Assembly: GCA_013152995.1 (NCBI GenBank)
Contig: JAADFH010000017.1
Location: 1-6,816, forward strand
DNA length: 6,816 bases
Direction: 5' to 3'
From: Methanobacteriota archaeon
Lineage (GTDB): Archaea > Hydrothermarchaeota > Hydrothermarchaeia > Hydrothermarchaeales > BMS3B
The position numbers were made by a program, and so were the translations under genes. The number at the start of each line of letters is the position of its first letter. The stretch's first letter is position 1. Positions 1 to 4,919 of the stretch are shown here, piece after piece. The notes beneath the pieces were generated by a model. It saw only the letters and a program-made list of their open reading frames with translations, had not been told where the DNA came from and searched no databases.

Positions 1-482
1 CCAGCCACCTGGGCATCCGGCACAACCACCACCTCGCCCTGAGCCTGCTTCACCACCTCCACCGCACCTGCATGGGTGCACACGAAGTCGCACAGCTCAA
101 GCTGCTCAGCCCTGGCTTTGATGTAGCCCACAACCACAGCCTCGGGGAGCCTCTCACGCATGCGCACAAGCTGCTCCTTAGTGAGCATCGCCACCATCGG
201 GCACTTAGCCTCCTCAGCGGCGAGCAGCACCCTCTTCTCAGGACACAGCACCGCCACCAGCTCAGCCATGAAGTCAACACCGCACACCACCACCGTGGAG
301 GCACCGCTCTCGGCTGCGAACAGCGCACACTCCAGCTTGCCGCCCGTGAAGTCAGCTAACTCCTGCACCTCCGGACGCTGGAAGCAGTGCGCCACCACTA
401 CCGCGTCCCGCTCCTCCTTCAGCCTCTCCAGTCTTCGCAGAAGCTTACGTATTCTGCTTCCCCCTGTAGTCAGCCACCGCAC
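1..482 (-). CDS. NadA-like quinolinate synthase paralogue, N-terminal 160 residues (3' end beyond window)
   Basis: The visible protein aligns without gaps to the first domain of quinolinate synthase, the [4Fe-4S] enzyme that condenses iminoaspartate with DHAP in NAD synthesis. Family landmarks are AHCFQRPEVQ (31-40), CGVDFMAE (67-74), EAKCPM (91-96), GYIK (119-122), CTHAGAV (135-141) and VVPD (153-156). Numbering is constantly 13 above Thermotoga NadA. Cys94 matches the first cluster ligand (Cys81), and His32 and Tyr120 match His19 and Tyr107. Four substrate-site residues differ: Phe34 for Tyr21, Lys49 for Ser36, Lys122 for Asn109 and His137 for Ser124. It may therefore not make quinolinate. 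GTG at 482 is the first possible start after an in-frame TAA, and it lies inside the end of the upstream IscU-like gene (38 nt overlap). No clear Shine-Dalgarno is visible, so coupling is likely. The other two cluster cysteines would lie outside the window. Family membership is secure; function is open. Confidence 0.86.
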   Translation of the reverse strand, partial: MRWLTTGGSRIRKLLRRLERLKEERDAVVVAHCFQRPEVQELADFTGGKLECALFAAESGASTVVVCGVDFMAELVAVLCPEKRVLLAAEEAKCPMVAMLTKEQLVRMRERLPEAVVVGYIKARAEQLELCDFVCTHAGAVEVVKQAQGEVVVVPDAQVA

Positions 483-822
483 TCTTAAGCGCCCTTATCC
501 CCACCTCCTTGCAGCACCTGTTTATCTCCGGCAGCGCCCCGGCGGCAAGCTCCACCTGCTCAATGCTCAGCTCCTCCGCCTGCTCAACCCGCATACCCTC
601 TGCAAGCTGCGCTGCCAGCTCGCTGGTTGCTATTGCAGCAGCGCAGGCGAGGGCTCTGAACCTAGCCCTGCTTATCACCCCGCCCTCCACCTTTATGTAG
701 AACTCCACCGCATCACCGCACAGCGGGTGCTCTGCCCTGCCGTAACCGTCGGCGTCCTCAATAACACCCTCATGCTCAGCCTTCCTGAGTATGCTGGCTA
801 TCCTCTCCGCCCGCACCTGCAT
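445..822 (-). CDS. Divergent IscU-like scaffold paralogue (IscU2)
   Basis: This is a 125-residue protein of the IscU/NifU N-terminal family, which assembles Fe-S clusters on three cysteines. All ligand positions are present: Cys35 with Asp37 (LCGDA), Cys60 (ACAAAIATS) and Cys104. It is clearly divergent. The His before the third Cys, present in the neighbouring IscU1, is Cys103 here, giving a Cys-Cys pair. The chaperone-recognition LPPIK motif reads LPEIN (97-101). The N-terminal helix is also different. I chose ATG 822 because it gives the same distance to the first Cys as in IscU1 and follows GGAGG at 10 nt; a TTG at 849 would add nine residues of poor fit. It overlaps iscU1 by 47 nt and the NadA-like gene by 38 nt, so the three are probably co-translated. 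It could be a second scaffold, a carrier, or a scaffold dedicated to the NadA-like protein. Confidence 0.88.
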   Translation of the reverse strand: MQVRAERIASILRKAEHEGVIEDADGYGRAEHPLCGDAVEFYIKVEGGVISRARFRALACAAAIATSELAAQLAEGMRVEQAEELSIEQVELAAGALPEINRCCKEVGIRALKSAVADYRGKQNT

Positions 823-1204
823 CTCCCTTCTTCCTCCTGTAGTCCTCAATAGCCTTCCTGAGCCCCTTGGTTGCGAGAAGCGAGCAGTGCATCTTTATCG
901 GCGGCAAGCCACCGACAGCCTCAGCCACGTCCTCCTTGCTGATCTTAGCCGCCTCCTCCAGGGTCTTGCCCTTGGCAAGCTCCGTCACCATGCTGCTCGT
1001 GCCTATCGCAGCAGCGCATCCGAAGGTCTCAAACTTTATATCCTCTATAATCTCCTCGCCGCTGCTGTTCTTCCCCACTTTTATGTAGATGTGCATCACA
1101 TCACCGCAGGCGGGGTTTCCAACCTTACCCACGCCATCCGGGTTCTCCATCCTGCCCATATTCCTTGGGTTCCTGAAGTGCTCCAGCAGTATCTCACTAT
1201 ACAT
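776..1204 (-). CDS. iscU: Fe-S cluster assembly scaffold IscU
   Basis: This 142-residue cytosolic scaffold receives sulfur from IscS and builds [2Fe-2S] or [4Fe-4S] clusters for transfer to apoproteins. The family signatures are intact: NPACGDVM with Cys33 and Asp35, FGCAAAIGTSS with Cys63, and LPPIKMHCS with Cys107 preceded by His106. LPPIK (100-104) matches the LPPVK segment that HscA-type chaperones bind in bacteria, although no hscA gene is in view. After the normal family end near EDYRRKK there is a polar, Gly- and Glu-rich tail of about 17 residues, created by the overlap with the next gene. ATG 1204 overlaps the iscS1 stop by 8 nt and follows GGAGG at 8 nt spacing. All key residues are present, so it is likely a working scaffold for the neighbouring IscS. 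Confidence 0.95.
   Translation of the reverse strand: MYSEILLEHFRNPRNMGRMENPDGVGKVGNPACGDVMHIYIKVGKNSSGEEIIEDIKFETFGCAAAIGTSSMVTELAKGKTLEEAAKISKEDVAEAVGGLPPIKMHCSLLATKGLRKAIEDYRRKKGDAGAGGEDSQHTQEG
833..837 (-). promoter_or_regulatory. Probable ribosome binding site of iscU2
   Basis: GGAGG on the minus strand lies 10 nt before ATG 822. A second purine run (GGGAG) directly abuts the ATG but is too close to act. This supports ATG 822 over the upstream TTG 849. Confidence 0.5.
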
Positions 1205-2369
1205 ATCCCTCGCCTCCGCGCTTGAATGGCGATATCTTCCTGAGCCTCTCCACCACCCCCGGGAGCACGCTGAGGAAGTGCTCCACCTCCTCCTTCCTGG
1301 TGAACCTTCCCAGAGTTACCCTGAGCGAGCCGTGCGCCTGCGCCTTGCTCAGCCCTATTGCCGTGAGCACGTGGCTCGGCTCAAGCGTCGGTGACGTGCA
1401 GGCGCTGCCCGTGCTCACGCTCACCCCCGCGAAGTCTAACTCAAGAACAAGGCTCTCCCCCTCAATGTAGGCAAAGGCAAAGTTCGCATTCCCCGGAAGC
1501 CGTCTCTCAGGATGCCCATTCAGGCGCACATCCTCAATCTCGCTCATCACCCTGCGCACCATCTCGTCCCTCAGCCTCCTGAGCCTCTCAGCCTCCTCCT
1601 GCATCACCTCCCCCGCAATCTCGCAGGCTCTGCCAAAGCCCACTATCGCCGGCACGTTCTCGGTGCCGGAGCGGTATCCCCTCTCCTGCCCGCCGCCGTG
1701 GAGCAGCGGCTCTATCCTGGTACCCTCCGCAAGGTACAGCGCACCCGCACCCTTGGGACCGTACATCTTGTGCGCGGACATCGCAAGAAGCTCAACATCA
1801 AGCTCCTCCACATCTATGGGTATGCTGCCGTTTGCTATGCAGGCGTCGCAGAAGAACGCTGCACCGTGCTCATGCGCCAGCTCCGCGAGCTTCGCAACCT
1901 CCTGCACCGTGCCTATCTCGTTGTTCGCAAGCTGCACCGCAACCAGAAGCGTGTCCTTGCTCATCGCCTGCTCCAGCGCCTCAGGAGTCACGCACCCGTG
2001 CTCATCCACCCCCACCACGCTCACGCTGAACCCCTGGCTCTCCATCGCCCTGCACGCCTCCAGCACCGCCATGTGCTCCACAGCGCTCACCACTATGTGC
2101 CTCCCCCGCCGGCGGTTCGCAAGGGCGTAGCCCTTAACAGCCAGGTTGCAGGCTTCCGTGCCCGAGGAGGTGAACACTATCTCCGAGGAAGAGGCGCCTA
2201 TAAGCTTGGCAACGCTCTCACGAGCCTCCTCAACCGCACGCTTGGCGCTCTGGCACAGCGAGTATATGCCCGTGGGATTGGCAAACTCCTCCCTGAGCCA
2301 GGGCAGCATAGCCTCAAGCACACGCTCATCCAGCGGAGTGGTTGAAGCGTAGTCCAGGTAGGCTCTCAC
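1197..2369 (-). CDS. iscS: Cysteine desulfurase IscS/NifS, PLP lysine present (IscS1)
   Basis: This 390-residue class-V aminotransferase-fold protein normally converts cysteine to alanine and passes a persulfide to IscU or TusA. Segments in order are YLDYASTTP (4-12), the phosphate-binding SSGTEA loop (68-73), VEHMAV with PLP-stacking His99, CDAC with Asp175, SAHKMYGPKG with Schiff-base Lys201, GGGQERGYRSGTENV (225-239) and the mobile loop STGSACTS with Cys324. Numbering runs 5 below E. coli IscS up to the lysine. One pocket residue differs: the Gln that contacts the PLP hydroxyl (Gln183 in E. coli) is Ile178. Extra cysteines sit near the cofactor (Cys74, Cys174, Cys177). It looks like the Archaeoglobus IscS that I recall, but unlike that protein it keeps the lysine. 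GTG 2369 is set by GGAGG 7 nt upstream and by the family N-terminus; it starts 1 nt after the tusA-like stop. It is likely active, though the Ile178 change leaves some doubt. Confidence 0.94.
   Translation of the reverse strand: MRAYLDYASTTPLDERVLEAMLPWLREEFANPTGIYSLCQSAKRAVEEARESVAKLIGASSSEIVFTSSGTEACNLAVKGYALANRRRGRHIVVSAVEHMAVLEACRAMESQGFSVSVVGVDEHGCVTPEALEQAMSKDTLLVAVQLANNEIGTVQEVAKLAELAHEHGAAFFCDACIANGSIPIDVEELDVELLAMSAHKMYGPKGAGALYLAEGTRIEPLLHGGGQERGYRSGTENVPAIVGFGRACEIAGEVMQEEAERLRRLRDEMVRRVMSEIEDVRLNGHPERRLPGNANFAFAYIEGESLVLELDFAGVSVSTGSACTSPTLEPSHVLTAIGLSKAQAHGSLRVTLGRFTRKEEVEHFLSVLPGVVERLRKISPFKRGGEGYV
1213..1217 (-). promoter_or_regulatory. Ribosome binding site of iscU1
   Basis: GGAGG on the minus strand lies 8 nt before ATG 1204, within the last codons of iscS1. 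Confidence 0.65.
1728..1763. repeat. iscS1 copy of a 36-bp exact repeat (YGPKGAGALYLA codons)
   Basis: These 36 bases are identical to 3086-3121. They encode YGPKGAGALYLA, immediately after the PLP-lysine position. The match ends just before the codon where IscS1 has Met and IscS2 has Phe, two codons' distance from the Lys/Arg difference. Confidence 0.85.
2092..2222. repeat. iscS1 copy of a 131-bp near-identical tract shared with iscS2
   Basis: This stretch matches 3450-3580 with 124 of 131 bases identical by hand alignment and no gaps. It encodes residues 50-93 of IscS1, the phosphate-binding region. Identity in flanking parts of the two genes is visibly much lower. Confidence 0.9.
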
Positions 2370-2370
2370 T

Positions 2371-2598
2371 CTACACCCTCCTCTCTATGTAAACCCTCAC
2401 CGCATCCTCCTCCTTCACCATCTTCACCACAGCATTTCCCGTAACCCTGCACCACGCATCCACCTCCTTTAGCACCTCCTCATCATCATCCAGCAGCACC
2501 TCCACAACCCCACCTGCCTCAACCTGCTCCAGCGCACTCTCTATCCTGGTGATGTGCACGGGGCAGTGCACACCCGTGCAGTCAACCCTCACGCTCAC
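2371..2598 (-). CDS. TusA/SirA-family sulfur carrier protein
   Basis: This 75-residue protein has the TusA/SirA/YeeD layout. It opens with VDCTGVHCP (5-13), where Cys12 matches the persulfide-carrying cysteine of the family motif. An amphipathic helix (IESALEQVEAGG) and a strand ending in LLDDDEEV follow, then the second-half helix with AWCRVTG and a final strand. Family members accept sulfur from IscS and relay it to tRNA, molybdenum-cofactor or Fe-S pathways. The usual CPxP motif is CPVH here, with His15 for the second Pro. A second cysteine, Cys50, lies at the usual place of the second-half Cys. GTG 2598 has GGAGG at 7 nt and overlaps the end of iscS2 by 17 nt. Sitting between the two iscS genes, it is a natural acceptor for IscS1, or a partner of the inactive-looking IscS2. 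Confidence 0.9.
   Translation of the reverse strand: MSVRVDCTGVHCPVHITRIESALEQVEAGGVVEVLLDDDEEVLKEVDAWCRVTGNAVVKMVKEEDAVRVYIERRV
2377..2381 (-). promoter_or_regulatory. Ribosome binding site deciding the IscS1 GTG start
   Basis: GGAGG on the minus strand ends 7 nt before GTG 2369. It is embedded in the last codons of the tusA-like gene, which supports translation of iscS1 directly after that stop. Confidence 0.7.
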
Positions 2599-3724
2599 CT
2601 CTCAGCCTCCCTGCCGCTTCTGCTGCAGCCTGCGCAGCTCTCAGCACCTCCTCCTCGGTGCTGAATATCCCGAAGGAGAACAGCACCGCACCCCTCACAA
2701 GCTCCGGCTCAAGTCCCATGGCTTCAAGCACGTGGCTGGTCTTTGCAGCCTGCGCCATGCACGGCGAGCCCGTGGAAGCATGCACCCCCAGCCTGGTTAG
2801 CTCTGAAACAAGCGCATCGCCGCTCACACCTGGAAAGCTGACGTTTATGTACACCGGGTTGACGTGCTCCGGATGCCCGTTCAGGCTGAAGCTCGCATGC
2901 CTCTCCAGCTCCTCCAGGAAGAGCCTCCTCAGCCGGCGCAGCTTCTCCAGCCTCTGCTCCATCTCAGCCAGCGCAAGCTCTGCCGCCTTCCCCATGCCCG
3001 CTATAGCCGGGAGGTTCTCTGCACCAGCCCTGTAGCCCTGCTCCTGGGTGCCCCCCTCTATGAGGGGCAGCAGGCGGGTGCCCTTCGCAAGGTACAGCGC
3101 ACCCGCACCCTTGGGACCGTAGAACCTGTGGGCGGTTATGGTGTAGAGGTCAACACCAAGCTCCGCCACTTCGGCACGCACGAATCCTGCGGCGCAGGTG
3201 CCATCGCAGTGCAGCGCCACCCCGGCGGCGTCCGCAATCTCCGCCACCCTCTCAATCTCCTGCACCGTCCCAACCTCGTGGTTGACGTGCTGCACCGAGA
3301 TGAGAATGGTGTCCTCCGCTATCGCATTCTCCAGCTCCTCAAGCTTCAGCCTGCAGTGCCTGTCCACCCCCACCCTCGTTATCCTGAACCCCTCCCTGGC
3401 TAAGCTCTGCAGCGGGTGAAGCACCGAGTACTGCTCCACCGCCGTGGTAACTATGTGCCTCCCCCGCCGGCGGTTCGCAAGGGCATAGCCCTTAACAGCC
3501 AGGTTGTTCGCCTCCGTGCCCGAGGAGGTGAACACTATCTCCGAGGAAGAGGCGCCTATCAGCCTGGCAACGCTCTCACGCGCCGCCTCAAGCACCCTCC
3601 TCGCCCTCAGCCCTGGCTCGTGGAGGCTTGAGGGACTGGCGTAGTGCTCCTCCAGGCACTCAAGCACAACCCTCTTAACCTCGGGCGCCGGCGGCGCTGA
3701 TGTTGCATAGTCTGCGTACACCAT
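2582..3724 (-). CDS. Cysteine desulfurase-like protein lacking the PLP lysine (IscS2)
   Basis: This 380-residue IscS/NifS homologue keeps the whole fold, including SSGTEANNLA (67-76), NHEVGTVQE, YGPKGAGALYLA, GGTQEQGYRAGAEN and NGHPEH, but has lost catalytic residues. The Schiff-base Lys is Arg200 (TAHRFYGPKG), the PLP-stacking His is Gln98 (VEQYSV), and the Gln of the pocket is Cys177. Asp174 and the mobile-loop cysteine, Cys322 (STGSPCMA), are kept. It should not perform normal PLP chemistry. A retained Cys could serve as a cluster ligand or sulfur relay, as proposed for Archaeoglobus IscS, which also lacks the lysine. ATG 3724 fits the family start (MVYADYA). GAGGAG lies only 1 nt upstream, so GTG 3721 or an in-frame GTG at 3745 are alternatives. 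It is the first gene of the operon. It may form homodimers or a mixed dimer with IscS1. Confidence 0.9.
   Translation of the reverse strand: MVYADYATSAPPAPEVKRVVLECLEEHYASPSSLHEPGLRARRVLEAARESVARLIGASSSEIVFTSSGTEANNLAVKGYALANRRRGRHIVTTAVEQYSVLHPLQSLAREGFRITRVGVDRHCRLKLEELENAIAEDTILISVQHVNHEVGTVQEIERVAEIADAAGVALHCDGTCAAGFVRAEVAELGVDLYTITAHRFYGPKGAGALYLAKGTRLLPLIEGGTQEQGYRAGAENLPAIAGMGKAAELALAEMEQRLEKLRRLRRLFLEELERHASFSLNGHPEHVNPVYINVSFPGVSGDALVSELTRLGVHASTGSPCMAQAAKTSHVLEAMGLEPELVRGAVLFSFGIFSTEEEVLRAAQAAAEAAGRLRGEREG
2606..2610 (-). promoter_or_regulatory. Ribosome binding site deciding the TusA-like GTG start
   Basis: GGAGG on the minus strand ends 7 nt before GTG 2598. It lies inside the end of iscS2, so it supports an internal, coupled start rather than the GTG two codons later. 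Confidence 0.7.
3086..3121. repeat. iscS2 copy of the 36-bp exact repeat
   Basis: This is the exact partner of 1728-1763. It is the second patch of nucleotide identity between the two desulfurase genes and again covers a conserved functional loop. Confidence 0.85.
3450..3580. repeat. iscS2 copy of the 131-bp near-identical tract
   Basis: This is the direct-repeat partner of 2092-2222, encoding residues 49-92 of IscS2. The seven mismatches are one isolated change, four clustered around the Glu-Ala-Cys/Asn-Asn codons, and two near the end. This pattern fits duplication with later gene conversion. Confidence 0.9.
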
Positions 3725-3761
3725 TCTCCTCGCCTGAGTTAGCACTCCGGCTTCCCGTCGC

Positions 3762-3777
3762 AAAATTGTAAATGTTA
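3762..3777. promoter_or_regulatory. Shared divergent promoter element (AT-rich, TATA-like)
   Basis: This is a single AT-rich 16-bp block in otherwise GC-rich DNA, in the 70-bp gap between the divergent iscS2 and YkgJ-type genes. On the plus strand its centre is about 27 nt before ATG 3795, which has no Shine-Dalgarno and so fits a leaderless mRNA. On the minus strand its centre is about 44 nt before ATG 3724, leaving a short leader that contains GAGGAG. One block may therefore serve both directions. The motif is not a strong TATA consensus in either direction, and the call rests on position and composition. Confidence 0.5.
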
Positions 3778-3794
3778 GCAGAGCCCGAGCTTGC

Positions 3795-4919
3795 ATGCTT
3801 GTGCTCACCACCTTCGGCAGCGAGCTCAGGTACTCCTGCACGCCTGAAGACTGCTTCATCTGCTGCAGGGTGCTTGAGGACATACCCGTCACCATGGATG
3901 AAATCAGGAGGGTTGAGGCTCTCGGCTACAGCGGCTTCTACGAGGCGAGGAGCGGGAGGTACTTCCTCAGGAAGCCGTGCAGGTTTCTGCAGGGGAAGTG
4001 GTGCAGGCTGCATGCGGAGCACGGGCTGAGCTCAAAGTTCACGAGCTGCCGCAGGTACCCCTTCTCTGTCAGCCTGCTGGACAACGGCACCGCCATAGTG
4101 GACGTGAAGTGGACCTGCAGGGGTGTCAGCCTGAAGCAGGGGGAGAGAGTCACCAGGGAGCTGATGGAGCGGGAGTTTCTTGGGGAGGTGCGGGAGGATG
4201 AGCAGATACCCAGGGGCGAGGAGGTGTACCTGCACTACAGGAGCGGGCAGATGTGCACCTGGAATGCGCTGGTTGAGCTCTACACCGGCATAGCTGAAAT
4301 GCTGCCCCAGAGGCTGCACGCCTCTGCGCTTATGCTGGTGGGGATTCTCAGGAGGCTGGGAGCCTCCCTGGGCGGAGGCAGGGTTGGGGTGGAGCAGGTG
4401 AGGGCTGAGCTGGAGAGGCTCAGGCTTGCGGGGCAGGAGGAGCTGCTGAGCGAGGCTTCTTCAGCGGGAGAGGTGCAGGTTGACCTGCTCGGCATCTATG
4501 ACATCTTTGGCGAGCTCTTCGGGTACAGACTCAGCCCCGGCTATGCGGCAAGGAGGCTGGAGATAGCTGAGGACGTGGAGTTCACCGAAAACTTCTCTGA
4601 AATCTACTCAAAGCCCGTGGATGAAGAGGCTGAGAGGCTCCTCAGCTTCCACCTGCGCCAGAGCTTCTTAGAGACCCTTGCGAGACCCTGGGATGTGGTG
4701 CAGTCCTGCTTCTGGACGCTGGGCGTGGCATGCTTCACCGAGTACATAGCCAGAGCGCTGGCAGACAGCAGGGTGGAGGAGGAGCACGCCAGGAATGCGC
4801 TTGCAATAGCAGACTACCTGAACAAGCACTTCAGCTCCTTCAGGAGCCATGCCTTCCCGAAGTATCCCGAGCTCGGGATGCACTACGTGCACTTCTTAGC
4901 CTCCGGGCTCAGGACATAG
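3795..4919 (+). CDS. YkgJ-type CxxCxxCC-family cysteine-cluster protein with helical C-terminal region
   Basis: The 374-residue product begins with a cysteine-cluster domain of the YkgJ type (zinc- or iron-chelating family, related to the FliB flagellin lysine methylase group). Cysteines are at 15, 20, 23 and 24 (CFICCR), then PCRFL (Cys62), WCRLH (Cys70) and SCRRYPF (Cys85), in the usual order; the CR-YPF ending is diagnostic. The first spacing, with four residues between Cys15 and Cys20, is longer than the common CxxC. Two more cysteines follow in WTCRG (Cys108) and QMCTW. Residues from about 135 on look mainly helical, with no membrane segment, and match no domain I recognise. Exact activity is unknown for most relatives. 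ATG 3795 has no Shine-Dalgarno and lies about 27 nt from the AT-rich block, so it is probably leaderless. Divergence from the Fe-S operon across a shared promoter suggests, but does not prove, a linked role in metal or cluster handling. Confidence 0.85.
   Translation: MLVLTTFGSELRYSCTPEDCFICCRVLEDIPVTMDEIRRVEALGYSGFYEARSGRYFLRKPCRFLQGKWCRLHAEHGLSSKFTSCRRYPFSVSLLDNGTAIVDVKWTCRGVSLKQGERVTRELMEREFLGEVREDEQIPRGEEVYLHYRSGQMCTWNALVELYTGIAEMLPQRLHASALMLVGILRRLGASLGGGRVGVEQVRAELERLRLAGQEELLSEASSAGEVQVDLLGIYDIFGELFGYRLSPGYAARRLEIAEDVEFTENFSEIYSKPVDEEAERLLSFHLRQSFLETLARPWDVVQSCFWTLGVACFTEYIARALADSRVEEEHARNALAIADYLNKHFSSFRSHAFPKYPELGMHYVHFLASGLRT

Noticed and set aside
823..849. Nine-residue extension of IscU2 to a TTG start
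   Set aside because: ATG 822 gives the same spacing to the first Cys as in IscU1 and has GGAGG at 10 nt. The TTG cannot be fully excluded.
160..852. Long plus-strand open frame opposite the NadA-like and iscU2 genes
   Set aside because: Low-complexity Ser/Leu/Pro/His-rich translation with no recognisable motif. It is antisense to two conserved proteins and is a by-product of GC-rich coding DNA.
1512..2345. 277-residue plus-strand open frame opposite iscS1
   Set aside because: His/Leu/Arg-rich with no domain. The minus strand here encodes an unambiguous desulfurase. The same kind of shadow appears opposite iscS2 (2864-3403), where the shared repeat produces similar peptide strings.
3125..3127. 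Lys-to-Arg change in IscS2 as a sequencing error (AAG to AGG is one base)
   Set aside because: The PLP-stacking His and the pocket Gln are also replaced while the frame and the rest of the fold are intact, so the loss looks evolutionary.
3725..3895. 57-residue N-terminal extension of IscS2 up to an in-frame start at 3895
   Set aside because: The extension has no family similarity, would run through the promoter region and into the YkgJ-type gene, and the family start matches ATG 3724.
3675..4022. 115-residue minus-strand frame across the divergent promoter and the start of the YkgJ-type gene
   Set aside because: It is out of frame with iscS2, and it is antisense to the diagnostic cysteine cluster. 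No motif.
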